NCBI RefSeq assembly: GCF_030409605.1
Contig: NZ_JAUFQG010000004.1
Span: forward strand, 2,715,001-2,779,000
Length of the DNA stretch: 64,000 nt
Reading direction: 5' to 3'
Source: Simiduia curdlanivorans
GTDB taxonomy: Bacteria; Pseudomonadota; Gammaproteobacteria; Pseudomonadales; Cellvibrionaceae
In this document: piece by piece, positions 32,689 to 42,347 of the stretch
Layout: each line of letters opens with the position of its first letter
Numbering within the stretch: position 1 is the first letter of the stretch
Notes under the pieces: generated by a model
Database searches by the model: none
What the model was told of the DNA's origin: nothing
What the model saw: only the letters and a program-made list of their open reading frames with translations
Made by a program: the position numbers and the translations under genes

Positions 32689-32840
32689 GGCATTTCTCCT
32701 TAGACTTAGATTTTACCGTGGTTTGAGCCCTACACCCACGACGCACAACGCCTGAAATATGATGCAAAGCGCCATGTTGGTGGTTTGTATATTTCAAAAT
32801 GCGATTAAAATTCACCAGAACGAGTGTCATAGGTATATAA

Positions 32841-34613
32841 ATGGACTTTACAGTCAATGCGGTTTTATTACCTGCTCGCGACTATGTCTCAGGCGAGGCA
32901 AAATTGCTGGGCGAGCGGCAGGTGTCGGCGTCTGACCTTTTTGCCGTGCTGGAAGCTCGAGGTTGGTTGTCTTACTTCCAACACGTGCAAGCCGCACAGT
33001 TTGGTGTTGCGGGTTACTGGTGGCTGGCAAACCCTAATTTGGCTGCCGTACTTGATGGTGGTGCTGGCGTGATGCGGCATTGGATACCCAGTTTAACGGT
33101 GGAGATAGAACGAGCCGCTTCGGTAACGGTTCGGTTTAAGCACCCAGAGTCCAAGGCGAGTGTTTTTGCCGCGCTCCTGTTTTGGTTGCTGGTGCGGCAG
33201 GCGCAGGGCTCAAGAGTCAAAATGCGTGAAATTAACGTCAGCCCAAGTTTTCGTGATGCCGATTATATTCCTGTTTTCTCCGAGCACTGCGTATACACCA
33301 ACGCCGCTGGCCAAGTGCAGATAGAGTTTAGTTTGGCCGTTTTTAATGCCCCCTTTGTTACTGCAAACGCCACCTTATTGCCTCTCTTTTCTGATAACTT
33401 GCCCTTTGCCCGATCCGACAGTCACAGTGAGTTGTCGGTAAAAATTTATCATTTAATGGACGCCGCTTCAGATTTAAGTGAGGTGAGCCCTGGTTGGGTA
33501 GCAGCCAAGTTGGCCGTCTCTGAGCGAACACTTAACCGGCAACTGGCAGAGTTGAATACCACATTTCGGGAATTGCTCACTCGATTTCGCAATGGCCAAG
33601 CTATTGCGAAACTGTGCGAAGGTGAGTCCATTGATCGCCTAGCCGATTATTTGGGTTTTTCCGAGCGGGCGGCGTTTGAGCGCGCATTTAAATCATGGCA
33701 AGGTGTCACACCAGCAAAGTTTCAGGCGCAGTATCGGCGCTTGTCGAAAGATGTTGATGTCGAGGCGCTCATTTCGCCTGATAGCCTACCTAATATTCCT
33801 GCAATTGGTGCCCAGTTACTGGCACTTGCTCAGCGCGATGACTCTAGTTTGGAGGATATGGCGGGCTTAGTTGAACAAGACCCTGTATTGGCCGCCAAAC
33901 TTATTAGTATTGCCAGTAGCGCCTTTTATGGGATGAAACCTAGTTCCTCCATAAAAGATATCGTGGTGCGGGTTTTTGGTGTCGATAAATTAAGAAGCCT
34001 GGCCTTAGCTGTACTTGCCGCCGGTAGTTTTCGATTGATTAATTGCCCGGCCTTCTCCTTGGAGCGGTTTTGGATTTTATCATTGGGGGTTGCACAACTT
34101 GCCAATGATTTTTATCGGGAAATGGGGAAAACAACCGAAGTGCAAGCGGACATTTATTTGGCTGGTTTGTTACATAACATTGGCCGACTGGTGTTGATTC
34201 AATGCTTTCCCCACAAAATGCAAACATTGCTAGAACCTCTACAAAAACACCCAGCACCACAAGAGCTTCTTGCCATGGAGAAGCTTCGACTCGGTGTGGA
34301 TACCAGCGAAGCGGGTGCGTTATTGCTAGCTCGCTGGCAGTTACCGCGCGCGGTGAGTCTAATCATGCGTCAGTTGGCCGTTGATAAGGTGGCCATGATT
34401 CCGGAAGCTCACCTGTTATTGATTGCTGAAGAGTTTTTGTTGGCCAATATTCAAGCGATTGAAAATAGTCTCGAACTACCTATTATTCAGCCATTTAGCG
34501 CAGATTTAAGCCAGCTCTTAAGGTTGCCAGACACTGCAGTAGAGAAAATATTGCTAGGCTTTCTTGAGCGTTTACCACAACTTCGCGCTGCGGCTGAATT
34601 GATCAATGGATAA
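32841..34613 (+). CDS. AraC-type transcriptional regulator fused to an HDOD domain
   Basis: The 590-residue protein joins two families. Residues about 1-200 resemble the ligand-binding part of Arabinose_bd-type AraC regulators, and about 205-300 are the double HTH of AraC/XylS proteins (VAAKLAVSERTLNRQLAELN, ADYLGFSERAAFERAFKSWQGVTPAKF). From about residue 310 an HDOD domain follows (LPNIPAIGAQLLALAQRDDSS, then EQDPVLAAKLISIASSAFYGM and later HNIGRLVLIQCFP). HDOD domains are non-catalytic HD relatives found in signalling proteins. The fusion suggests a transcription factor whose activity is set by a signalling input at its C-terminus. The ATG follows an AGG at a usual distance. Confidence 0.9.
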   Translation: MDFTVNAVLLPARDYVSGEAKLLGERQVSASDLFAVLEARGWLSYFQHVQAAQFGVAGYWWLANPNLAAVLDGGAGVMRHWIPSLTVEIERAASVTVRFKHPESKASVFAALLFWLLVRQAQGSRVKMREINVSPSFRDADYIPVFSEHCVYTNAAGQVQIEFSLAVFNAPFVTANATLLPLFSDNLPFARSDSHSELSVKIYHLMDAASDLSEVSPGWVAAKLAVSERTLNRQLAELNTTFRELLTRFRNGQAIAKLCEGESIDRLADYLGFSERAAFERAFKSWQGVTPAKFQAQYRRLSKDVDVEALISPDSLPNIPAIGAQLLALAQRDDSSLEDMAGLVEQDPVLAAKLISIASSAFYGMKPSSSIKDIVVRVFGVDKLRSLALAVLAAGSFRLINCPAFSLERFWILSLGVAQLANDFYREMGKTTEVQADIYLAGLLHNIGRLVLIQCFPHKMQTLLEPLQKHPAPQELLAMEKLRLGVDTSEAGALLLARWQLPRAVSLIMRQLAVDKVAMIPEAHLLLIAEEFLLANIQAIENSLELPIIQPFSADLSQLLRLPDTAVEKILLGFLERLPQLRAAAELING

Positions 34614-34691
34614 TAACGTTCGCATTGTTTGAATACCTAGCGATCAGTGATTGCAATCGACTACTATGGCATGTCGCTAGGAGGATGATGC

Positions 34692-35450
34692 ATGGCTGTT
34701 GAATGGTTTTATCTGTTATTACTCGTTACCGGTTTTATCGCCGGTATTATTAATACCCTCGCCGGTGGCGGTAGTAATTTAACCTTGCCCGCGCTCATGA
34801 TGATGGGTATGCCTGCCGATGTGGCTAACGCGACTAATAGAGTCGGCGTGTTATTGCAATGTGTTAGCGCTGCTAAGGGCTTTCACCGGTATGGAAAGTT
34901 GCCTGTTGAAGCAATCTTTCCTGTCATGCTACCCACCTTATTCGGCGGAGCTTTAGGCGCTGCAGCTGCCGTTATTGCACCCAATGAAATATTAAAACCT
35001 TTATTGTTGGTTACCATGATTGGTATGGCGGTCATTATTTTGGTTAGTCCGTCCGTTGTTGCGCCAGGGCAAGATGAACAGCCAAAGCGGGTGCAGGACT
35101 CACCAACCGGCATTGCTGGATTAATGTTTGCCGGGTTTTATGGTGGTTTCGTGCAGGCGGGTGTTGGGTTTGTCTTGTTGGCGGCCATCACTGGCGCTTT
35201 GCGTTACGATCTGGTTCGGGCAAATGCACTTAAAGTTATTTGTACCTTAGGTTTTACTCTTATCGCCTTGCTGATATTCATTGCCGATGATCTCGTGCAA
35301 TGGTTACCCGGGCTGGTATTGGCTGCGGGCACTATGTCTGGCGCTTCGGTAGCGGTGAAGTTTGCAATAAAGGTAGAGGCCAAAGTACTCAAATGGTTCT
35401 TGCTGTTGATGACGTTATTTGCCAGTGCCGCCGCGCTGTTCATTCAATAG
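34692..35450 (+). CDS. TSUP family sulfite exporter-like permease (TauE/SafE)
   Basis: The 252-residue membrane protein has about eight hydrophobic segments and the TauE/SafE pattern: LLLLVTGFIAGIINTLAGGGSNLTLPALMMMGMP at the start, ANATNRVG, and the internal repeat GLMFAGFYGGFVQAGVGFVLLAAI. Proteins of this family move sulfite, sulfonates or other organic anions; the direction and substrate are not evident. A GGAGG stands before the ATG. It converges with cytochrome b561. Confidence 0.9.
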   Translation: MAVEWFYLLLLVTGFIAGIINTLAGGGSNLTLPALMMMGMPADVANATNRVGVLLQCVSAAKGFHRYGKLPVEAIFPVMLPTLFGGALGAAAAVIAPNEILKPLLLVTMIGMAVIILVSPSVVAPGQDEQPKRVQDSPTGIAGLMFAGFYGGFVQAGVGFVLLAAITGALRYDLVRANALKVICTLGFTLIALLIFIADDLVQWLPGLVLAAGTMSGASVAVKFAIKVEAKVLKWFLLLMTLFASAAALFIQ

Positions 35451-35498
35451 GAATTTATTGTTTTTATGCGAACTGCGCAGGGCCACTTGTTTACGAAG

Positions 35499-36029
35499 TT
35501 AAAGCATTCTTTTAAGGATATCTTTATCTCCGCCTTCCAGTTTGTGGTAAATCACTGCCGCTAGGTGAATAGCAACTAATGCCAGTAGAACCCACGGCGC
35601 AATTTCGTGTATCTCGTGAAATATCCCCGCTAATGATTTACTTTTTTCAAATACCAAGGGTACCGAAAAATTACCAAATTTCACCGCATATCCGGAAAAG
35701 TTGCTCATGGCCCAACCGCTAAATGGCACTAAAAACATCGCCAAATAGAGCAGGTGCTTGGTCGCTTTGGTCAATTTTATTTCTGTTGAATTAAACGCAG
35801 AGGGGAGAGCTGGTGCTGGTGTCAGTTTACTCCAGATTAACCTAATCATGACTAACCACAGAAAGATAAAGCCTGACGCCTTATGTAATAGTATGAGATC
35901 CATCCGGCCGGGAGCGTCATCGGCCAAGTCGGACATATAGGAGCCGACGCCAATCAATACAAACACCATAATGGCCATTAGCCAGTGCAGCAATTTGCTA
36001 AATCTATGGTAGGTGGTGGACGTGCTCAT
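35499..36029 (-). CDS. cytochrome b561 family protein
   Basis: The 176-residue protein has four predicted membrane helices and the haem-ligand histidines of bacterial cytochrome b561: HRFSKLLHWLMA in helix 1, LLHKASGF, and HEIHEIAPWVLLALVAIHLAAVIYHKL near the end. It would shuttle electrons, for example from the quinone pool, in the inner membrane. It lies next to, but may not belong to, the Bat operon on the same strand, whose last gene (batD) starts 1.7 kb upstream and ends 31 bp away. Confidence 0.92.
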   Translation of the reverse strand: MSTSTTYHRFSKLLHWLMAIMVFVLIGVGSYMSDLADDAPGRMDLILLHKASGFIFLWLVMIRLIWSKLTPAPALPSAFNSTEIKLTKATKHLLYLAMFLVPFSGWAMSNFSGYAVKFGNFSVPLVFEKSKSLAGIFHEIHEIAPWVLLALVAIHLAAVIYHKLEGGDKDILKRML

Positions 36030-36059
36030 AGGGTAGGCCTCTATATTATTTTCCTGTAT

Positions 36060-37754
36060 TTAATCTGGATATAAACCCGTTAGCAAGGGAGTTGGCAGAG
36101 CGCTGCTTTTATTGGGTTGTTGGGTCGCCTGGCGCACCAGCGACTGAAGGGTAGGTAAATCGCCTTCGTAGTGCGGCTTGTCGCCGTAAGTGTAGGCGTT
36201 TAATTGTTGTATCGCATGCTTGAGCTCGGTTGCGAGCGATTGGTCGGCCATGGCGTCAATGGCTTGCTTGGGAAAGTGGCGATTAAACGCGCGTAAAAAA
36301 TAGGCGGCACTTGCCCTGTTGAGAGGTTGCGAGAAAAATTTATCCAGCTCCTGAAGCCTCGATTGCGGCGCTGAGGCGTCGGGTGCGGGCAGATGTAGCT
36401 TGGGCCGGCTACGCCGCCATAGGTGCCAGACGAGCGCGGCTAAGCTTAAGTTAGTTGCCACAAGTAGAGCAGTCAGAATTTGCCAAATGACGGTTGCGTG
36501 AACGCCCTCAAGGGTAGCCGGAGTTGTGTCGGGGATTGTTTGCTCTGTCGCATCCGAACTGGGTTGCGTCGCTAGGATAGGCGTTTTCGGTGCGGGTAGC
36601 TGTGGATTGGCTTTGATGTTGATGTTGCGAGCTGGGAGCAGCGCAATTTTTTGGGTATTGGACTGCGTATCCCACCAATACAGTTTTACTTCCGGTAGTT
36701 GGGTTGCGCCCTCTTGAGTGGGAACAATGGCGATTGATTCGGTTATTGTGGTGCTGAGCCCTCTGGCATCTTGTGTGTCTGAGGACTCGGGCTTTTCACG
36801 GTACTGCTTAAAGCTTTGACTCTCTGCAAGCGATAAACTGGGAATCTGATTGGCGCTCAAGCCCGTTGCTTTGAGGGTAATCTTGCGTGTTATTGGCTCG
36901 CCTAAAGTCCAGTCTTGCGTGTCGCTAGACCATTGCTCACTAATTTCTAGTTTGCTCGCTGGCAGCCATTGCTCACCTTGGTAGCCTTTTGCTTGAGGCT
37001 TCACGGACAACATAACCGGCCTGCTGCGAATTCGCTTGGTTTCAGTCTGGCCATAGTTCAGCGGGTTGCTGAAGTTACTGTTGGCACGCATGGTGACGGT
37101 GAAGGTTTGAATAGGAATTTCAAGTTCGCCACTCATTTGCGGGAACAGGGCGTAGCGCAATTCGGAGACGGAGTAGACTTTATCGCCAATACGCTTTTGG
37201 TACTGACTATCTTTCAATGGTAATAATAAGGCGTTAGGGATATTGAGTGCGGGCGCATCATCTACTCTAAGCGGGATGGCGGTGTGTAATTTGACCGTGA
37301 TAATGACTTGTTCTTGCACATAGGGTTCGGATTTTTCGGCTTGTATGTCGAGAAAGATATCGGGTGTTAAACCGCTTTGTGTGTCATCAGTTTCTGCTAC
37401 TTCTAAGATAATGGCATCGCTAAACTCCTGCTCATATTGAATCGAAGGAATAACGAGCTTACCGGTGGACTTTGGTGCTAGGGTTAACTGCCACTCGGTA
37501 AAGGCCGTGACTTGTCCGTTAATGTTTCTGTATTGGCTATTTTGGCTGCGGTTTAGAATATCGAACTGAGTCTCTAATTCGCTGAAATTCGGGGTGGTAT
37601 TGGCTTGGGGTGAAACCCTGATGGATAAAACAACAGTTTCATCCATGCTAATGCGCGCTCTATCGACGCTGGTTGAAATGCTGGCTGCATAACTAGCTTG
37701 AGCTGAGCAGAAAAACAACACAGTAACCAACGTAAAAATTGACCGTATTAACAT
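36060..37754 (-). CDS. batD: BatD family protein
   Basis: The 564-residue protein has a signal peptide (SIFTLVTVLFFCSAQASYAA), a long BatD-type beta-rich region from about residue 25 (STSVDRARISMDETVVLSIR), and a transmembrane helix near residue 430 (WQILTALLVATNLSLAALVWHLW) followed by a cytoplasmic tail. BatD belongs with BatA/BatB in the aerotolerance-type envelope complex. It is the last gene of the operon on the minus strand and begins 43 bp after the batB stop. Confidence 0.9.
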   Translation of the reverse strand: MLIRSIFTLVTVLFFCSAQASYAASISTSVDRARISMDETVVLSIRVSPQANTTPNFSELETQFDILNRSQNSQYRNINGQVTAFTEWQLTLAPKSTGKLVIPSIQYEQEFSDAIILEVAETDDTQSGLTPDIFLDIQAEKSEPYVQEQVIITVKLHTAIPLRVDDAPALNIPNALLLPLKDSQYQKRIGDKVYSVSELRYALFPQMSGELEIPIQTFTVTMRANSNFSNPLNYGQTETKRIRSRPVMLSVKPQAKGYQGEQWLPASKLEISEQWSSDTQDWTLGEPITRKITLKATGLSANQIPSLSLAESQSFKQYREKPESSDTQDARGLSTTITESIAIVPTQEGATQLPEVKLYWWDTQSNTQKIALLPARNINIKANPQLPAPKTPILATQPSSDATEQTIPDTTPATLEGVHATVIWQILTALLVATNLSLAALVWHLWRRSRPKLHLPAPDASAPQSRLQELDKFFSQPLNRASAAYFLRAFNRHFPKQAIDAMADQSLATELKHAIQQLNAYTYGDKPHYEGDLPTLQSLVRQATQQPNKSSALPTPLLTGLYPD

Positions 37755-37797
37755 CTTTACTATCCAATTAACTCTATTTAGTAATGTTAGTTATTAG

Positions 37798-39870
37798 CTA
37801 CCAACGAGTGTGAGCGTCGTTTTCTGGTGGCGACCATTCACCTTCTTTAATGGCTTCACGCCTTTGGCGGTACTGGTACTCAAACTTTCGCTTTAAAAGC
37901 CCAGAGGGGTCGTCATTCACCTGGCGTAGCCACTGTTCCATTGCCTCTTTTTCTTCGCCGCTTAAATGGTCAAAGGCATCAATAGCCACTTGCCCCTGAT
38001 CTGCTTGTTCTTCTTCTAGCTCGTTCGTTAAGCTGTTAGCCGCAGTTGGGTTGCTGTCGGTTGGGTCTGTTTCGGGTTTCTGATTAGCTTCAGCGGGGTT
38101 GTCGCTTTCGGCGTGGTCAGCTAGTTCGCTGCTATCTTCTTGCGATTGATTTTTTTGCACGTCGTCAGACGGATTTTGCTCGCTGTCTTCCGTTGCTTCG
38201 CTTTGATTACTCTTGTCGTTTTGCTCAGCGTCGGAGTTGGTGGGTTCAGCCTGCGACTGGTTGGCATTTTCCTCAGGCGATTGTTCACCATCACTCTCTT
38301 TACCCGCGTCATCTTGGCTATTCTTTTCACCCGAACCAGACTTGTCTTGGTCTTGGTCTTGGTCTTGGTCTTGGTCTTGGTCTTGGTCTTGGTCTTGGTC
38401 TTGGTCTTGCCGCTTGAGCAATTCTTCAACGATTTTCTTATTGTAAATGGCATCCTCCATGTCTGGCTTTAATGCCAGTGCCTGATCGTAACTCTCTAAG
38501 GCGGCTTGCAGTTGCCCAGCTTGCGCCAGTGCATTACCTTGGTTATAGAGGTCGTCTGGGGATGCTACTTCAGCGGTATTGTTGATGGACTTTAGCAGCT
38601 CGGTTGCACGTTCGAAGTCTTGTGCTTGATAGAGAGCGGCGGCCTTCCAGCGTGGGTCGGTAAATTCGGACGCTGCCTTTTGTCCTTGATTGTCTTTATA
38701 AGATGCCAAGCCTTGTTGGTTTTTATTCAACCAAATATTTTGCCAGGCAAGAGAGTCTACTTCCTGCGCGCCGTTTGAGTTTTCTTGATCTGTTTCGCTG
38801 GCATAGGCTGGTGGGCTGCCAGCGCTTAAACTGAATAATAAAAATAATAAGCACGGGGAGGCGAGCACGAAGGAAAAAACACTGCCGCGTCGAAAGCTAT
38901 AGGCGACAAAAGGTAACAGCAGCCAAGCCAGCCAGTAGCCGTTGTCTTGCCATTGATCAAAGTCCCGATCTTTTCCTTCTACTGTGCTACTGGCTTGTGG
39001 CTTTGCCTCGGTTAGAAAATTAATATCTTGGTCTGTTAGCGCGATATCCGAATAGCTGCCTTGGGTTTTTTGTGCGAGTTTGCGCAGTAGCGCTCTGTCG
39101 TTCTTGGCGATAATAATATTGCCTTGCCGGTCTTTCGCGAAACCCTCTTGGCCGATGGGAATGGGGGCACCGCCTTCATCGCCCATGGAAATAATATGTA
39201 GAGGAAAACGCTGGTTTTTCAACAGCGAAGTGACAGTGGATTCCGCACTGGGATCAATGCCATCGGTAAATAGTAAGAGTTGACCGTTTTGAATATTACC
39301 TTGCTGCAAGGTGTCGAGCGCTAATTGGATGGCCATTTCTATATTACTACCGGTAAGCGGCATGATTCGTGGCGACAAAGCGGGAACTAAGCTCGAAATG
39401 GTGCGGGCGTCATCGGTCAGTGGCGTGACGAGATGGGCTTCGCCGGAGTAGGCGATTAATGCTTTTAAGCCATCTTTCTGTAGATTTAAGGCGTCGATGA
39501 TTTTCTGCTTTGCCCGGGTTTCTCGATTCGGTTTTATATCTTCTGCCAGCATAGAAGGGGATAAGTCGAGGATATAAATGGTGGCGGCCTCACTTTGGTA
39601 AACCGGTGCGGGCGCCTTTTCCCACGCAGGGCCTGCTAGGCCTATAACAGCCACTAGCCAGCCGAGAAGTAGGGGTAGCCATAGCTTGTTTTGTGTATCT
39701 GAGGGTTTGTGTATTGTTAAATGGGCCAAAAGTTCCGGTGCGATAAAAGCCTGCCAACCATTTGAGACTTTGGATCTGGCGCGCACGAGCGCAACTACAA
39801 GCGCTAGGGGAAAAAGCGCGAAGAGCCATTCTGGTCGAATAAAATGGAAATTTTCTAAAAATTCAATCAC
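37798..39870 (-). CDS. batB: BatB/BatC-type VWA and TPR protein with Asp-Gln repeat
   Basis: The 690-residue protein begins with membrane helices, then a von Willebrand A domain (about 85-270) with the metal site DLSPS, then another helix near residue 315, then a TPR segment (about 395-480, DLYNQGNALAQAGQLQAALESYDQALALKP). That order is that of BatB fused to BatC. After the TPR comes a tract of about 11 Asp-Gln dipeptides encoded by a hexamer repeat (38345-38410), followed by a 150-residue acidic, Ser/Asn/Gln-rich linker and a conserved end piece (AMEQWLRQVNDDPSGLLKRKF). The Bat complex is linked to stress tolerance and virulence in other bacteria. It overlaps batA by 8 bp. Confidence 0.92.
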   Translation of the reverse strand: MIEFLENFHFIRPEWLFALFPLALVVALVRARSKVSNGWQAFIAPELLAHLTIHKPSDTQNKLWLPLLLGWLVAVIGLAGPAWEKAPAPVYQSEAATIYILDLSPSMLAEDIKPNRETRAKQKIIDALNLQKDGLKALIAYSGEAHLVTPLTDDARTISSLVPALSPRIMPLTGSNIEMAIQLALDTLQQGNIQNGQLLLFTDGIDPSAESTVTSLLKNQRFPLHIISMGDEGGAPIPIGQEGFAKDRQGNIIIAKNDRALLRKLAQKTQGSYSDIALTDQDINFLTEAKPQASSTVEGKDRDFDQWQDNGYWLAWLLLPFVAYSFRRGSVFSFVLASPCLLFLLFSLSAGSPPAYASETDQENSNGAQEVDSLAWQNIWLNKNQQGLASYKDNQGQKAASEFTDPRWKAAALYQAQDFERATELLKSINNTAEVASPDDLYNQGNALAQAGQLQAALESYDQALALKPDMEDAIYNKKIVEELLKRQDQDQDQDQDQDQDQDQDQDQDKSGSGEKNSQDDAGKESDGEQSPEENANQSQAEPTNSDAEQNDKSNQSEATEDSEQNPSDDVQKNQSQEDSSELADHAESDNPAEANQKPETDPTDSNPTAANSLTNELEEEQADQGQVAIDAFDHLSGEEKEAMEQWLRQVNDDPSGLLKRKFEYQYRQRREAIKEGEWSPPENDAHTRW
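38345..38410. repeat. hexanucleotide repeat inside batB (Asp-Gln tract)
   Basis: Ten perfect TCTTGG units plus one ending in C encode the alternating Asp-Gln tract of BatB on the minus strand. Being a multiple of three, copy-number changes keep the frame and only change the linker length. Confidence 0.95.
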
Positions 39871-40912
39871 GGTGCTCTGGCTCTGAGTGTAGTTCGTTAG
39901 CGGGCCTTCTTTTGACGGCCGAAGCGTGAGCGGTTATAAAGGCGATAACGCTCGCCAATAACGCGAGGGCTAAGGGTAAATAGAACAGTGATCTTTGCGG
40001 TCTAAACACTTCGCTGTCTTGTTCTGACGGCTCGAGTTCATCGAGTAAAGCATAGATGTTTTGTAGTTCTTCTGGGTTTCTGGCCCGAAAGTATCTGCCG
40101 CCCGTGGCCGACGCTATTTGCTCCAGTGATTTTTCGTCTAAATCAAGCGACGGGTTTACGGTTCTGGCGCCAAAATTTGAACCTAATAAGCCGGGAATAT
40201 TCATTTCTTCCGAGCCAAGCCCGATGGTGTAAATTTTGACGTTGGCGGCGGCTGCAAGGGTAGCGGCTTGTTGAGGGCTGACGTTGCCTGCAGTGTTTGC
40301 GCCGTCCGTTAACAATATGAGCAGGCGCGAAGCTTCTGGCCTGTTCCTGAGGCGTTTGATGGCTAAACCAATCGCATCGCCAATGGCGGTTTTTTCACCG
40401 GCAAAACCTAGTTGTGCTTCGGATAATAGTTGGCCCACGGTGGCGCGATCGAAAGTGAGTGGTGCTTGAAGATAGGCGTTGGTGCCGAACAGTATGAGGC
40501 CTAATCTATCGCCAACGCGGCGCTCAACAAATTCAGACACTACTGCTTTTACCGCTTGTAGTCGATTGATGGATTGACCTTGATAAAACATATCCGGCGT
40601 TTCCATCGAGCCGGAAATGTCTACCGCTAACAATAAATCTCGTCCGTTGCTAGGTAGCTCGATGGCATCGCCTTGCCAGCGAGGATTTGCGGCTGCGGTG
40701 ATCGTGCCGAGCCACATGATGGCTAAAAGTGTCGCAAGGCTCCAGCGGCTGTGCTCATTGCCACGTTGATATTGTCGCTGTTCTTGGCTACCGGTAAAAC
40801 TGGCGGGCACGAAGACGGCATCAACGGTTGTTTTGCGCTGGCCGGGTATGAGCCGAAACAGTAGCGGCAGGGGAAGTAACCAGAATAATGCGGGCCACTC
40901 AAAGGTCAACAT
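39863..40912 (-). CDS. batA: BatA family VWA protein
   Basis: The 349-residue protein has an N-terminal membrane segment (FEWPALFWLLPLPLLFRLIPG), another near residue 60, a von Willebrand A domain (about 90-270) with an intact metal site DISGSMETPDM, and a final membrane helix (FYLPLALALLASVIAFITAH). This is the classic BatA arrangement. It overlaps the DUF4381 gene upstream by 14 bp and batB downstream by 8 bp, so the operon is tightly coupled. Confidence 0.93.
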   Translation of the reverse strand: MLTFEWPALFWLLPLPLLFRLIPGQRKTTVDAVFVPASFTGSQEQRQYQRGNEHSRWSLATLLAIMWLGTITAAANPRWQGDAIELPSNGRDLLLAVDISGSMETPDMFYQGQSINRLQAVKAVVSEFVERRVGDRLGLILFGTNAYLQAPLTFDRATVGQLLSEAQLGFAGEKTAIGDAIGLAIKRLRNRPEASRLLILLTDGANTAGNVSPQQAATLAAAANVKIYTIGLGSEEMNIPGLLGSNFGARTVNPSLDLDEKSLEQIASATGGRYFRARNPEELQNIYALLDELEPSEQDSEVFRPQRSLFYLPLALALLASVIAFITAHASAVKRRPANELHSEPEHRD

Positions 40913-41426
40913 TGAGAAGTTCTCCGCGATGTTGTTCTAGCCAATTTTTTATGTCTGCAAGGCTGCTGTCTGTTTGATCAGGTGTTAGCAAAGCGTTAGT
41001 TGTATAAGGTTGCTTCACTAAAAAAATATGGGTGTTGTGTTGAAGTGAGGTACTGGATGGGTTCAGCTGTTGGTTTAAAAATTCAACCCAGGCGTCATCG
41101 ATCAGTCGTGCGGCCTTTGGGCTGATGGCGCTTAAGCAGATCTGTTTCAGTAGTTGGTTTACCTGCATGGATAGTCCTTGCAGATTATTGTCTTGGCGAT
41201 AAGTGTCGATGAGCGTCGCTAATCGCAGCTTGGCTTCTTTGCGATAGTCTCGTCTCGCTTTTTGTCGATGCCGATGTCTGAGCCACACTAGTAGCGCGCT
41301 GCTAAGCAGTAGCAGCGCCAACAATGCCCACCAGCCCGGCGCCAAAGGCCAAATGCCGGGTTCGGGCGGCAGGTGAAAATCTTTCAGTGGTAATAGTTTT
41401 TCGTTCATGTCGGCAATATTATCCAC
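40899..41426 (-). CDS. DUF4381 family protein
   Basis: The 175-residue protein has the DUF4381 form: a short N-terminal part (LLPLKDFHLPPEPGIWPLAPG), one membrane helix (WWALLALLLLSSALLVWLRH), then a soluble region with LKQICLSAISPKAARLIDDAWVEFLN. This protein is routinely encoded between the DUF58 and BatA genes, and is thought to be part of the same envelope complex. It overlaps both neighbours by 8 to 14 bp. Confidence 0.9.
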   Translation of the reverse strand: MDNIADMNEKLLPLKDFHLPPEPGIWPLAPGWWALLALLLLSSALLVWLRHRHRQKARRDYRKEAKLRLATLIDTYRQDNNLQGLSMQVNQLLKQICLSAISPKAARLIDDAWVEFLNQQLNPSSTSLQHNTHIFLVKQPYTTNALLTPDQTDSSLADIKNWLEQHRGELLNVDL

Positions 41427-42345
41427 GCCTTTTTAGCTTGCCAAAATGCTTTTGTAGCCAAGGTGTTAGTGCTGTGCTGCACTCTAGCAAGTGATAGCCA
41501 ACACCCAGCCCCTGTGCGCTTTTTTCAATCGACGCTTGCCGTTGCTGGAAGCAGTGCGCCAGAGCTTGGGTTTTGGCTGGGTCAAGTTGCACCAGTTCTC
41601 GGCCGTTATTTATACCAAGCTGACTATTGTTGGGCAGTTGTTGTTCGAGGCGATCGTAAATATGAAAAAATAGCAGGTCGTTGTGCCGCGCAAGCAGAGT
41701 AACCAATTTATGGCACTCGTCATTCCAGTCGGCAAAGTCGCTAATAATGACTAGAGTGCTACCGGGCTTTAGTGCTCGTCGACAATCGCTTAGCAGTGCC
41801 GACAGGCTTTTTTCATCGGCGCCTGCGACGGGTGACGATAAGGCTTGATTGCGGGCATGTAGGCGATTGATTAGGGTCAGCATGGCGTGCTGCGAGCCTT
41901 TAGGTCGAATGTCTTCTACGCCGCTTTGATGTGCAATCATACCGCCAATGCGGTCGCCAGATTCAGCCGCCGTCCAGCCTAAGGTGCTGGCGAGCTGTGC
42001 GCTAAACACGGATTTAAAACACAGCGTGCTGCCAAAAAACATGCTGGCCCGTTGGTCGATGAGAAAAAACGTCGGCTTCTCTCGCTCTTCGCTGTAAAGC
42101 TTGGTGAAGGGCGTTTGGGTGCGGGCTGTTACTCGCCAGTCAATGGAGCGAACGTCGTCGCCGGGCTGATACTGGCGAACTTCGGCGAATTCCATCCCGC
42201 GGCCGCGAAATTTCGTGCGGCTTGCACCGGCAAGGCTGCTTTGGCTGCGCCTGCGGGCGGGAATGCGTAGGTCTTTACTGATGAACCTTGCCATCAGTAA
42301 TTGACTCAGCTCGCTATAGGCTCCTTTGGGCTGAAGTGCGTCCAT
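41419..42345 (-). CDS. DUF58 domain protein
   Basis: The 308-residue protein matches DUF58: GRGMEFAEVRQYQPGDDVRSIDWRVTART at about residues 48-76, and a VWA-like second half (STLVIISDFADWND). No signal peptide is seen. DUF58 proteins accompany MoxR ATPases. It sits 2 bp after moxR and overlaps the DUF4381 gene by 8 bp. Function is inferred from the operon only. Confidence 0.92.
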   Translation of the reverse strand: MDALQPKGAYSELSQLLMARFISKDLRIPARRRSQSSLAGASRTKFRGRGMEFAEVRQYQPGDDVRSIDWRVTARTQTPFTKLYSEEREKPTFFLIDQRASMFFGSTLCFKSVFSAQLASTLGWTAAESGDRIGGMIAHQSGVEDIRPKGSQHAMLTLINRLHARNQALSSPVAGADEKSLSALLSDCRRALKPGSTLVIISDFADWNDECHKLVTLLARHNDLLFFHIYDRLEQQLPNNSQLGINNGRELVQLDPAKTQALAHCFQQRQASIEKSAQGLGVGYHLLECSTALTPWLQKHFGKLKRRG

Positions 42346-42347
42346 GA

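Noticed and set aside
38140..38472. Plus- and minus-strand ORFs across the batB hexamer repeat
   Set aside because: They are other-frame readings of the repeat (Leu-Val or Lys-Thr runs) inside a well-supported batB gene.
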